From positions 40,192-104,191 of the forward strand of contig JALOLR010000017.1 in assembly GCA_025455885.1 (NCBI GenBank): a DNA stretch of 64,000 nt, given 5' to 3'. This stretch comes from Acidimicrobiales bacterium (lineage in GTDB: Bacteria > Actinomycetota > Acidimicrobiia > Acidimicrobiales > Acidimicrobilacustridaceae). Shown here one piece after another: positions 39,038-46,809 of the stretch. Position numbers and translations under genes: made by a program. The notes under the pieces were generated by a model. The model searched no databases. It was not told the origin of the DNA and saw only the letters and a program-made list of their open reading frames with translations. Every line of letters starts with the position of its first letter. Within the stretch, counting starts at the first letter, position 1.

Positions 39038-40441
39038 ATGGCTGACACTCCCACTGCTGCGTTCTCCATCGTGCTCCGTGTCCGGTTCGCCAACGAACCG
39101 GGCGCCCTGGGACGCCTGGCGGCGGCGGTCGGGGCGGTCGGCGGGAACATCGTCGCCATCGGCGGCTTCGAGGCCCGCCGCTCCTTCCTCGAGGAGGACG
39201 TCGTCGTCGACTGCCGCAGCGAGGCCCACCAGGAGGAGGTCGTCGCCGCGGCCTCCCGCCTCGACGGGGTCGAGGTCCTGTCCTGGGAGGACCGCACGTT
39301 CGCACTCCACAAGGGCGGCAAGATCGAGGTGACGAGCAGCATCGTCGTGCGCGACACCGACGACCTCTCGATGGCCTACACCCCGGGGGTGGCCCGGGTC
39401 TGCAAGGCGGTCGAGGCCGACCCGCGCCTGGCCCACGAGTTGACGATCCGCAAGAACACCGTGGCCATCGTCAGCGACGGGACCGCGGTGCTCGGCCTCG
39501 GCGACATCGGCCCGCTCGGGGCGATGCCGGTGATGGAGGGCAAGGCGCTGTTGTTCAAGGAGTTCGCCGGCATCGACGGCTTCCCGCTGTGCATCGACAC
39601 CTCGAGCGCCGACGAGATCGTCGAGACCGTCCAACGGGTGGCGCCGACGTTCGGGGGGATCAACCTCGAGGACATCGCCGCCCCGGTGTGCTTCGAGGTC
39701 GAGGAGCGGCTGAAGGAGCTGCTCGACATCCCCGTCTTCCACGACGACCAGCACGGCACCGCCGTGGTCGCGTTGGCGGCCCTCGAGAACTCCCTGAAGA
39801 TCGTCGACAAGAAGATGGCCGACCTCCGGGTCGTGATCGCCGGGGTGGGCGCCGCCGGTGTGGCCATCTCCAAGATCCTGATGGAGGCCGGCGTCCCGTG
39901 GATCGTGGGCTGTGACCGCCAGGGCGCGGTCTACGAGGGCCGGGGCGGGCTCAACGTGGCCAAGGAGTGGTTCGCCGAGCACACCAACCCTGATCGGGTC
40001 AGGGGAAGCCTCACCGACGTCATGCCGGGCACCGACCTGTTCATCGGGGTCAGCGGGCCGGGGCTCATCACCGTCGCCGACGTCGAGGGCATGGCCAGCG
40101 ATCCGATCGTGTTCGCGATGGCCAACCCCGATCCCGAGATCCGCCCCGAGGAGATCCGCCACGTCGGCGGCGTGATCGCCACGGGACGCAGCGACTTCCC
40201 CAACCAGATCAACAACGTCCTGTGCTTCCCCGGCATCTTCAGGGGCGCGCTCGACGCGGGTGCCACCACCATCACCGAGGGGATGAAGCTGGCGGCCGCG
40301 GGGGCCATCGCCCGGTGCGTCGCCCCGACGGACCTCGCCCCCGACTTCGTGATCCCGTCGGTCTTCGACCGCAACGTGGCCCCGATGGTCGCGGCGGCGG
40401 CCGCCGAGGCCGCGGTGCGCGACGGGGTCGTGCGGCGCTGA
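39038..40441 (+). CDS. NAD-type malic enzyme with N-terminal ACT domain
   Basis: 467 aa. Oxidatively decarboxylates malate to pyruvate. Residues about 8-85 form an ACT-like regulatory domain (RVRFANEPGALGRLAAAVGAVGGNIVAI). The malic domain follows: DLSMAYTPGVARVC, IVSDGTAVLGLGDIGP, MEGKALLFKEFAGIDG, then IPVFHDDQHGTAVV, the NAD-binding VIAGVGAAGVAISKIL, and MANPDPEI. The ACT domain suggests amino-acid or small-ligand control. It stands alone, with a TAGCGT box upstream. Confidence 0.94.
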   Translation: MADTPTAAFSIVLRVRFANEPGALGRLAAAVGAVGGNIVAIGGFEARRSFLEEDVVVDCRSEAHQEEVVAAASRLDGVEVLSWEDRTFALHKGGKIEVTSSIVVRDTDDLSMAYTPGVARVCKAVEADPRLAHELTIRKNTVAIVSDGTAVLGLGDIGPLGAMPVMEGKALLFKEFAGIDGFPLCIDTSSADEIVETVQRVAPTFGGINLEDIAAPVCFEVEERLKELLDIPVFHDDQHGTAVVALAALENSLKIVDKKMADLRVVIAGVGAAGVAISKILMEAGVPWIVGCDRQGAVYEGRGGLNVAKEWFAEHTNPDRVRGSLTDVMPGTDLFIGVSGPGLITVADVEGMASDPIVFAMANPDPEIRPEEIRHVGGVIATGRSDFPNQINNVLCFPGIFRGALDAGATTITEGMKLAAAGAIARCVAPTDLAPDFVIPSVFDRNVAPMVAAAAAEAAVRDGVVRR

Positions 40442-40550
40442 TCGAGACCTCGTCCCGTCGGTCGGCGGCCGGATGGGTGCCCGGGTGCGGTGTGGCAGAG
40501 TGGGCGCCGCCCGGGCGGCGAGGGGCCGCCCATCTCCCAGGGGGAACTCC

Positions 40551-41471
40551 GTGCCCGTCGATCCTCAGGCCCAGGTGGTCCTCGACCTGCTCCGCGACGT
40601 CGGCTTCAGCTTCACCGGCAAGACGCCGGAGGAGCTGCGGGCGATGGCCGACAACCCGACGCCCACCACGATCGAGCTCCCCAGCGTCACCGACCGCGTG
40701 ATCCCCGGTCCCGGCGGGGACCTCCCGATCCGTGTCTACCGCCCGAGCGACGAGTCCGGGTTGCCGGTCGTCGTCTTCTACCACGGCGGCGGCTGGGTGC
40801 TCGGCAACCTCGACTCCCACGACCACTTCGCCAGGGTCCTGGCCAGCAAGGCGGACTGCGTCGTCGTGGCCGTCGACTACCGACTGGCCCCCGAGGCCAA
40901 GTTCCCGGCTGCGGCCGACGACGCCGTCGCGGCGCTCGAGTGGGTGGTGGACAACGCCGCCGAGCTCGACGTCGACGGTGACCGCATCGCCGTCGCCGGC
41001 GACAGCGCGGGCGGCAACCTGGCCGCGGTCGTGGCCGTCCACGCCCGGGACAGTGACCGCATCGAGCTCGTCCAGCAGGTGCTCGTCTACCCGGTGACCG
41101 ACGGCACCTGCGACCGCCCCTCCTGGCACGACAACGCCGAGGGCTACATGCTCACCAGCGAGGGCATGGAGTGGTTCCACGAGAACTACGCCAGCCACGA
41201 CGACGATCGCACCGACCCCCGCTACTCGCCGATCTTCGCCGACCTCGACGGCGTGGCGCCCGCCGTGGTGGTCACCGCCGAGTACGACCCGTTGCGCGAC
41301 CAGGGCCGGGCCTTCGCCGAGGCGCTCACCTCCGCCGGGGTCGAGGTCGAGTACCACGAGTTCGACGGCATGTTCCACGGGTTCTTCAGCATGGACGCCG
41401 GCATCGACCGCGCCGCCGAGGCGCAGGAACGGGTCGCCGCAGCGTTGCGGGCGGCGTTCGCCGTTCCCTGA
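40551..41471 (+). CDS. Alpha/beta-hydrolase esterase, HSL family
   Basis: 306 aa. Oxyanion-hole motif VVVFYHGGGWVLG, nucleophile elbow VAGDSAGGNLAAV with the catalytic Ser, Asp in AEYDPLRDQG and His in FDGMFHGFF identify a hormone-sensitive-lipase-type esterase acting on short acyl esters. Cytoplasmic, no signal peptide. GTG 40551 is preceded by AGGGGGA at about 6 nt; ORF codons before it are not family-like. Natural substrate unknown. Confidence 0.9.
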   Translation: MPVDPQAQVVLDLLRDVGFSFTGKTPEELRAMADNPTPTTIELPSVTDRVIPGPGGDLPIRVYRPSDESGLPVVVFYHGGGWVLGNLDSHDHFARVLASKADCVVVAVDYRLAPEAKFPAAADDAVAALEWVVDNAAELDVDGDRIAVAGDSAGGNLAAVVAVHARDSDRIELVQQVLVYPVTDGTCDRPSWHDNAEGYMLTSEGMEWFHENYASHDDDRTDPRYSPIFADLDGVAPAVVVTAEYDPLRDQGRAFAEALTSAGVEVEYHEFDGMFHGFFSMDAGIDRAAEAQERVAAALRAAFAVP

Positions 41472-41498
41472 ACGGCGGACGGCCCGGGTGCCGGGACC

Positions 41499-41753
41499 TC
41501 AGTCAGGCCGCATGGACCTGATCAGTCCCCGGAGCCCCATGATCACCACGAGGCCGATGATCCATGCGATGCCGACGGCAGGAAGGAACTCGATCGGCGA
41601 CGGGCACTGTGGAGGGAACGAATCGTCGACCCGTGTGACGAACGGGCCTTCGCACACGGGTTCGCCGTCGCTCGTCACCAGGCCCAGCACGGCGACGGCC
41701 AGGAACAGCGCCGTCCATGCCCCTTCGGCCCTGCGACCCCGCAACGACGTCAT
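41499..41753 (-). CDS. Small two-TM membrane protein
   Basis: 84 aa: a basic N-terminus, TM helix (TALFLAVAVLGLVT), an external loop with two Cys (VCEGPF ... PPQCP), a second TM helix (AVGIAWIIGLVVIMGL) and a basic tail. A strong GGAGGAGA ribosome-binding site lies 5 nt before ATG 41753, supporting a real gene. No family recognised. It lies between the convergent esterase gene and the tRNA cluster. Confidence 0.6.
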   Translation of the reverse strand: MTSLRGRRAEGAWTALFLAVAVLGLVTSDGEPVCEGPFVTRVDDSFPPQCPSPIEFLPAVGIAWIIGLVVIMGLRGLIRSMRPD

Positions 41754-41855
41754 CGATCTCCTCCAGCCGTGCCCGGTCGGGGGGAGCGGTCGGCTCCCGC
41801 TCAGAGCGTACGAGGGTTCCGGGAGCGGTCCCGGAGCTGGTCGCGAGAACGCAGG

Positions 41856-41878
41856 AAACCCCTGCGGAGCAGGGGTTT
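41856..41878 (-). terminator. Terminator of the tRNA cluster
   Basis: AAACCCCTGC-GGA-GCAGGGGTTT: a perfect 10-bp stem with a 3-nt loop, starting 3 nt past the 3' end of tRNA-Phe in the direction of transcription. The terminal TTT of the minus-strand stem is a short U-run. Confidence 0.75.
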
Positions 41879-41881
41879 CGC

Positions 41882-41957
41882 TGGTGGTCGGGACCGGCGT
41901 CGATCCGGTGACCTATCGCTTTTCAGGCGATCGCTCTGCCGACTGAGCTACCCGACC
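41882..41957 (-). tRNA. tRNA-Phe (anticodon GAA)
   Basis: Cloverleaf folds fully: acceptor GGTCGGG/CCCGACC, D arm GCTC...GAGC, anticodon stem ATCGC/GCGAT with loop CTGAAAA (anticodon GAA), T arm ACCGG/CCGGT. CCA is encoded. Confidence 0.95.
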
Positions 41958-41987
41958 CAGTGCCGCCGTCCCGAGGGAGGCGGCAAC

Positions 41988-42065
41988 TGGCGGTCCCGAC
42001 GGGATTTGAACCCGCGACCTCCGGCTTGACAGGCCGGCGTGCACTCCAAACTGCACCACGGGACC
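41988..42065 (-). tRNA. tRNA-Asp (anticodon GTC)
   Basis: Acceptor GGTCCCG/CGGGACC, D arm GTGC/GCAC, anticodon stem CCGGC/GCCGG with loop CTGTCAA (anticodon GTC), T arm GCGGG/CCCGT. CCA is encoded. Confidence 0.95.
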
Positions 42066-42101
42066 ACTGTTGCGACCTGCGCGAGCGCAGGTGGTGTTGC
42101 G

Positions 42102-42174
42102 TACCCCCAACGGGATTCGAACCCGTGTTACCGCCTTGAAAGGGCGGCGTCCTAGGCCACTGGACGATGGGGGC
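42102..42174 (-). tRNA. tRNA-Glu (anticodon TTC)
   Basis: Acceptor GCCCCCA/TGGGGGT, anticodon stem CCGCC/GGCGG with loop CTTTCAA (anticodon TTC), T arm ACGGG/CCCGT. The 3' CCA is not encoded, unlike in the two tRNAs downstream. First of a Glu-Asp-Phe transcript, an order common in actinobacteria. Confidence 0.95.
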
Positions 42175-42267
42175 TCTCTGCCGTGAGGGCTGGGTCACCA
42201 TAGCAGCCCCCCTGTGGGCCTCCGCCAGACCGACCCGGTGCGTCGAGGGCCTGTCCGCACCCGTCGG

Positions 42268-42273
42268 TACCGT
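42268..42273 (+). promoter_or_regulatory. -10 box TACCGT of a probable leaderless transcript
   Basis: TACCGT ends 7 nt before GTG 42281; no ribosome-binding site. Confidence 0.5.
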
Positions 42274-42280
42274 GTCATCC

Positions 42281-43807
42281 GTGCGACCGACCAGCCCGCC
42301 GACGGGACCGCTTCGTCCCTCTCCGCCGCCGGCGGCGACGGAGGGCGGGTCTGCCCGACGCTCCCCGTGGCAGGTCGGGATCGGGATCACCCTCGTCGTC
42401 GTCGTGCTCCTCGCGGCGTCGGGCTGGGCGCTCGTCGCCACCGCCGGCACCGACGTCGTGGCCGCCCCGCCGTCCGACGTCGCCCCCGAGCCCGGCTCGG
42501 TGCCGGCCGGGCCGGACGCCTGGGACCCACGGGTCACCGCCCTGGCCGACTTCGTGGCCGACACCCGCGGCCGTCCCTTCCTGCGGCCCGTCCCGGTCCG
42601 GTTCCTCGCTGACGACGAGTTCGAGGCCGCCATCGGCGCGGTGGGCGGCGAGCCCACCGACGAGCAGGCCGCGTCGCTGGAGGTCTCCGACGCCCAGCTC
42701 CGCGCCCTCGGTCTCATCGGCCCGGACGTCGACCTCGCCGCCGAGGCCGACCAGCTCGTCGCCGAGGGCACGCTGGCCTACTACGACTCCGAGGCCGACG
42801 CCGTCACCATCAGGGGCGACGTGCTCGACCCGCTGACCGAGGTCAGCGTGGTGCACGAGCTCACCCATGCGTGGCAGGACCAGCACTTCGACCTCGACCG
42901 CCTCGACGGTGACGACGACGTCATCGCCGCGACCCTGCGCACGGTGGCCGAAGGTGACGCCACCTTCGTCGAGGACCGCTACGTCGCCGCCTTCGCCGAC
43001 GCCGAGCGCGCCGAGTACGACCGCCTGCAGGGGGAGGTCGCGACAGAGGTCACCGGTGGTCTGGCCGGAGTGCCCGAGGTCCTCCAGGCGATCTTCGTGA
43101 GCCCCTACGTGGTCGGCCCCGGGCTCGTGCAGGTGCTCGATGCCGAGGGGGGCAACGCCACCGTCGACGAGGCGCTGGTCGATCCGCCGACGAGCGAGAT
43201 GGAGACCCTCCAGCCCGAGCGCTACCTGGCCGCCGACGCGCCCGTCCCGGTGGAGGCGCCGACGCTCGCCCCCGGTCAGGAGTCGATCGACGTCGCTCCC
43301 TTCGGTGCGCTGTCGCTGCTGTTGACCTTCGCCCAGCGCCTCGAGGCGGTCCGTTCTCTCGAGGTGGTCGACGGGTGGGCCGGCGACAACGCCGTGACCT
43401 ACACCGAGGGTGGGCGTCGGTGCGTGGCGGTGGCGGTGACCGGCGTGACCGGTGCCGAGACGGAGGCCTTCGCCGCCGCGTTCGACGACTGGGTGGCGGC
43501 CGGGCCGGCCGGCGCCGGCTCGGTCGATCGCCGCGGGGACAGTGCCGTGCTGCGCTCCTGCGAGGTCGACGAGGCGCCGGCTGCGACCGGCGAGGGCGCG
43601 CAGCTCGCCCTCCAGTACGTGGCACTGCGCCTCGACGTGTTCCGTCAGGTCCTCGAGCAACCTCGCACCACGCCCGAGCAAGCGGCCTGCTTCTCGGGGC
43701 GGATCACGGCCCAGGTCACCCCCGAGGAGCTCGTCGACGGATCGCTCGTCGACCCTGATGAGGCCCGACGCCGAGGGACCGAGGCCGCCATCGACTGCCT
43801 GAACTGA
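42281..43807 (+). CDS. Membrane-anchored putative zinc metallopeptidase
   Basis: 508 aa. A proline-rich cytoplasmic N-terminus (about 35 aa) is followed by one TM helix (VGIGITLVVVVLLAASGWALVA), so the bulk is extracellular. The zinc-site motif VVHELTHAWQDQHFDL (HExxH) occurs near residue 195, with TVAEGDATFVED after it as a possible third-ligand region. The C-terminal half looks like a ligand-binding domain with Cys residues. Substrate unknown; not a member of a named family that I can place. Start GTG 42281 follows TACCGT by 7 nt. Confidence 0.75.
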   Translation: MRPTSPPTGPLRPSPPPAATEGGSARRSPWQVGIGITLVVVVLLAASGWALVATAGTDVVAAPPSDVAPEPGSVPAGPDAWDPRVTALADFVADTRGRPFLRPVPVRFLADDEFEAAIGAVGGEPTDEQAASLEVSDAQLRALGLIGPDVDLAAEADQLVAEGTLAYYDSEADAVTIRGDVLDPLTEVSVVHELTHAWQDQHFDLDRLDGDDDVIAATLRTVAEGDATFVEDRYVAAFADAERAEYDRLQGEVATEVTGGLAGVPEVLQAIFVSPYVVGPGLVQVLDAEGGNATVDEALVDPPTSEMETLQPERYLAADAPVPVEAPTLAPGQESIDVAPFGALSLLLTFAQRLEAVRSLEVVDGWAGDNAVTYTEGGRRCVAVAVTGVTGAETEAFAAAFDDWVAAGPAGAGSVDRRGDSAVLRSCEVDEAPAATGEGAQLALQYVALRLDVFRQVLEQPRTTPEQAACFSGRITAQVTPEELVDGSLVDPDEARRRGTEAAIDCLN

Positions 43808-43822
43808 GCTCGTCGTCGAACC

Positions 43823-43848
43823 GAGCTCGGCGGAGGCGGTCCGAGCTC
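43823..43848. terminator. Inverted repeat between convergent genes
   Basis: GAGCTCGG (43823-43830) and CCGAGCTC (43841-43848) flank a 10-nt loop, between the metallopeptidase stop and the DUF2017 stop, which it touches. Could stop transcription from both sides; no T-tract. Confidence 0.35.
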
Positions 43849-44326
43849 AGAGCGTGCTCGACAGGGCCTGCACGATCTCGTCGAGGAGGCCGCCGAGGAA
43901 GTGGTACACGACCCGAGTGGGGGTGCTGGGGTCGTCCGGGTCGAGTGCGCCGGGGTCGCTCTCGTCGACGTCGAGCAGGGTGCCGAGGACCAGGCGGACG
44001 GCGTTGACGGCGGTCATCCACCGTTCCAGACCGGCCCGGTCGAGCTCGCGGGCATCGGCGCCGTCGACGACGGCGCGCAGGTCGGCGAGCCGCTTCGTCC
44101 GCAGCTCGTCGTGCACCAGGTCGCGGTAGCCGGCCTCGAGGCCCGGGTCGTCGGGGTGGGCGACCGGGAAGAGCCGTCGGAACGCATCGACCCCCTCGTC
44201 CTCGTCGAGCGCCGTGGCGAGCTGGTCGCACACGTCGGCGAGGACCCGTCGTTCGGTGTCGTCGAGGCGCACCACGAAGCGGTCGGGACCGTCGGCGCGC
44301 ACCTTGCGGCGCGAGAACGGGCCCAC
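43847..44326 (-). CDS. DUF2017 family protein
   Basis: 159 aa, all-helical, soluble. It opens VGPFSRRKVRADGPDRFVVRLDDTERRVLADVCDQL and ends with the conserved AVNAVRLVLGTLLDV and VYHFLGGLLDEIVQAL. DUF2017 genes regularly follow clpS in actinobacteria, as here (2-nt gap), which points to a role near ClpS/Clp-protease function, but no activity is known. GTG 44326 fixes the start. Confidence 0.86.
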   Translation of the reverse strand: MGPFSRRKVRADGPDRFVVRLDDTERRVLADVCDQLATALDEDEGVDAFRRLFPVAHPDDPGLEAGYRDLVHDELRTKRLADLRAVVDGADARELDRAGLERWMTAVNAVRLVLGTLLDVDESDPGALDPDDPSTPTRVVYHFLGGLLDEIVQALSSTL

Positions 44327-44328
44327 CC

Positions 44329-44655
44329 TCAGTCCTGCTGCATGGTGGCCCACAGGCCGTGCTCGTGGAGGCGGAACACGTCGAGCTCGGACTTCTCCCG
44401 GCTGCCCGAGGCGACGACGGCGCGACCCTTCTCGTGGACGTCGAGCATGAGCGACTCGGCCTTCTGGCGGCTGTAGCCGAACAGCTTCTGCAGGACGAAG
44501 GTGACGTAGCTCATGAGGTTGATGGGGTCGTTCCACACGATCACGACCCACGGCCGGTCGAGGTCGACCCATTCGCCGACGTCGGGCTCCTCGACCTCGG
44601 TCGGCACCGCGGTCGGTCCCGGAGCCATCAGCGGGGGAGGGACACGGACGGCCAC
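44329..44655 (-). CDS. clpS: ATP-dependent Clp protease adaptor ClpS
   Basis: About 108 aa. ClpS delivers N-end-rule substrates to the Clp ATPase. The core shows [46 protein letters not shown], with the binding-pocket NDxxN-type sequence and the HEKG contact to ClpA/C. I chose GTG 44655 (GGGGGAAG about 11 nt upstream); ATG 44628, giving 99 aa, is equally plausible because the N-terminal extension is disordered. Coupled to DUF2017. Confidence 0.92.
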   Translation of the reverse strand: MAVRVPPPLMAPGPTAVPTEVEEPDVGEWVDLDRPWVVIVWNDPINLMSYVTFVLQKLFGYSRQKAESLMLDVHEKGRAVVASGSREKSELDVFRLHEHGLWATMQQD

Positions 44656-44696
44656 GAGTCCGATCTTCCCCCATCGCGGGGCACCGGCGACACCCG

Positions 44697-45644
44697 TCAG
44701 GTCGCCGCGACGGGTGCACCCTCGTCGGCGGGCCGACGCCTCGCCGTCTCGGGCGCCGGCGCCACCTCCTGCGGATGAGCGGTCAGCCCCAGGTGGAACC
44801 GCAGCACGGCGACCCAGACGACGATGCTCCCGGCCACGTGGACGAGCACCAGCCACGGGGGGACGCCCGTGAAGTACTGCGTGTAGCCCACGACCCCCTG
44901 GAACACGATCGCCCCCACGAGGAACCTCGCGCGGCGGTCGACGCCGAGCGGGGCCCCCGAGCGGTGCAGCTCCCACAGGGCCCAGGTCGCCAGCCCGAGG
45001 AACACCCACATCATGATGCTGTGGATCCGGACGACCTCGGTGATCTCGAACGGAAGCCGCTCCACGGTCTCGTCGCCGCCGTGGGGGCCGGTGCCCGTCA
45101 CGATCGTCCCCGACAGGATGACCACCGCTCCGGCGGCCACGAGCGCCCGTCCGAGCGTGCGGAGCCGGGGCGGCACCAGTGGGAGCCCGGGAGAGCCGTC
45201 GTGGCCGGCCCGCTCGTGGAGCACCACCGCGTTCCACATGAGGACCATCGAGAGCAGGAAGTGCCCGATCACGAACGGAGGGGCCAGGTGGAACAGCACG
45301 GTGAGGCCCCCGAGCACGATCTGGGCGAGCACGCCGGCGACGAGCCCCAGCGACCAGAGCGTGAGGTCCCGGCGCCTCGGCACCCGGACGAGGGAGCCGA
45401 GCACGGCGAGCATCACCGCCACGGAGACCAGACCGGTGATGAGCCGATTCACGAATTCGATCATGGCATTCACCTCGAGCGGGGCCACGAACTGGTCCTG
45501 CTCGCAGGTCGGCCAGTCGGAGCAACCGAGCCCCGACCCGGTGAGGCGGACCCCGGCACCCGTGACGATGATGAACGCCAACGCGAGCCCGGCGACGAGC
45601 GTGATGCGCCGGTAGGTGGACGGGGAGACGCGTGGCAACCGCAC
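44697..45644 (-). CDS. ctaA: Heme A synthase CtaA
   Basis: 315 aa, eight-helix membrane enzyme oxidising heme O to heme A. Visible are [21 protein letters not shown] in the first loop (Cys pair region), [47 protein letters not shown] and [12 protein letters not shown], containing the expected heme-ligand His residues of the two half-bundles. GTG 45644 has TACGAT 7 nt upstream, a leaderless start. Divergent from ctaB across about 127 bp, so the two heme-tailoring steps share one control region. Confidence 0.95.
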   Translation of the reverse strand: MRLPRVSPSTYRRITLVAGLALAFIIVTGAGVRLTGSGLGCSDWPTCEQDQFVAPLEVNAMIEFVNRLITGLVSVAVMLAVLGSLVRVPRRRDLTLWSLGLVAGVLAQIVLGGLTVLFHLAPPFVIGHFLLSMVLMWNAVVLHERAGHDGSPGLPLVPPRLRTLGRALVAAGAVVILSGTIVTGTGPHGGDETVERLPFEITEVVRIHSIMMWVFLGLATWALWELHRSGAPLGVDRRARFLVGAIVFQGVVGYTQYFTGVPPWLVLVHVAGSIVVWVAVLRFHLGLTAHPQEVAPAPETARRRPADEGAPVAAT

Positions 45645-45651
45645 GGCGTCG

Positions 45652-45657
45652 ATCGTA
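45652..45657 (-). promoter_or_regulatory. -10 box TACGAT of a probable leaderless ctaA transcript
   Basis: Minus-strand TACGAT ends 7 nt before GTG 45644. Confidence 0.5.
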
Positions 45658-45756
45658 GGAGAGGCCCCGCGGGCCGCCCAATCAGGGGCGGTGCCCGTCG
45701 GTCGACCCTCCCACCCGTTCGTCCGCCGCGATTGTCGGCGCCTCGGGCCCTCCGCC

Positions 45757-45762
45757 TAGCAT
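45757..45762 (+). promoter_or_regulatory. -10 box TAGCAT of a probable leaderless ctaB transcript
   Basis: TAGCAT ends 9 nt before ATG 45772; a TTGTCG 19 nt upstream is a weak -35. Confidence 0.5.
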
Positions 45763-45771
45763 CGGCGGGCA

Positions 45772-46668
45772 ATGAAGACCGTGGCGCGACCAGCGATCTC
45801 GACGCGGCTGCGGGGCTATGTGGCGCTCACCAAGCCCCGGATCATCGAGCTCCTCCTCATCACCACCGTGCCCACGATGGTCCTGGCCGAACAGGGGCTC
45901 CCGTCGTGGTGGCTCGTCGTCGCCACGGTGGTCGGCGGGACACTGGCCGCCGGCGGGGCCAACGCCATCAACATGTACGTCGACCGCGACATCGACGCCG
46001 TGATGAAGCGCACCCGCAACCGCCCCCTCGTCACCGGTGTGCTCACTCCCCGGGCGGCCCTCGTCTTCGCCATCGGCCTCGAGGTGGTGGCTTTCGCCTG
46101 GCTGTGGGGTTTCGTCAACCTCCTGAGCGCCGTGCTCGCCGTGGCCGCGTGCCTCTTCTACGTGTTCGTGTACACGCTCTGGCTCAAGCGGTCGTCCACC
46201 AGCAACATCGTCATCGGCGGCGCCGCCGGAGCCGCCCCGGTCCTCATCGGGTGGTCGGCCGTCACCGATTCGCTCGCGTGGCCGCCCGTGCTGCTGTTCG
46301 CCATCATCTTCTTCTGGACACCCCCGCACTTCTGGGCCCTCGCCATCCGCTACAAGGACGACTACGCCGCCGCCGACGTCCCCATGCTGCCGTCGGTCAC
46401 CACCCTGCACGCCACCTCGGTGCGCATCCTCGTCTACACGGTGTGGCTCTGGTTCCTCACCCTGCTGTTCGTCCCCGTGGGCGGGATGGGTTGGATCTAC
46501 GGCGTCGCGGCGACGGCGCTCGGTGCGGTCTTCACGCTGTTCTCCGTGCAGTTGCTGCGCACCGGGTCGACGGCGGTGGCCATGCGCCTCTTCACCTTCT
46601 CGATCACCTACGTGACACTCCTGTTCGGGTCGATGGCGCTCGACGAGCTCGTCCGGTCCGGGCTCTGA
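45772..46668 (+). CDS. ctaB: Protoheme IX farnesyltransferase CtaB
   Basis: 298 aa, UbiA-type membrane prenyltransferase that makes heme O. Marks: LTKPRIIELLLITTVPTM, the Asp-rich site GANAINMYVDRDIDAVMKRT, YTLWLKRSSTSNIVIGG, FFWTPPHFWALAIRYKDDY with the second Asp site, and PMLPSV. Starts at ATG 45772. It feeds CtaA and the caa3 oxidase encoded 4 kb downstream on the same strand. Confidence 0.96.
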   Translation: MKTVARPAISTRLRGYVALTKPRIIELLLITTVPTMVLAEQGLPSWWLVVATVVGGTLAAGGANAINMYVDRDIDAVMKRTRNRPLVTGVLTPRAALVFAIGLEVVAFAWLWGFVNLLSAVLAVAACLFYVFVYTLWLKRSSTSNIVIGGAAGAAPVLIGWSAVTDSLAWPPVLLFAIIFFWTPPHFWALAIRYKDDYAAADVPMLPSVTTLHATSVRILVYTVWLWFLTLLFVPVGGMGWIYGVAATALGAVFTLFSVQLLRTGSTAVAMRLFTFSITYVTLLFGSMALDELVRSGL

Positions 46669-46710
46669 GCGCCGTTCGTGACCGTTTTCGATCGGTCTGA
46701 GCGGCGTGTG

Positions 46711-46716
46711 TAGAGT
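46711..46716 (+). promoter_or_regulatory. Candidate -10 box TAGAGT of the oxidase-like block
   Basis: TAGAGT with TTCGAT 18 nt upstream as -35; the start codon at 46810 is about 90 nt downstream, so this transcript would have a leader. Confidence 0.45.
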
Positions 46717-46809
46717 CGATCGCCGGAGGGCGTCCCCGGGCGCCCCGGTGTTGGTTGCCGGTTCTCGGACCGGCCCGAGTTCGGTTGCTCGAGCGAGGTC
46801 TCTGGAGAT

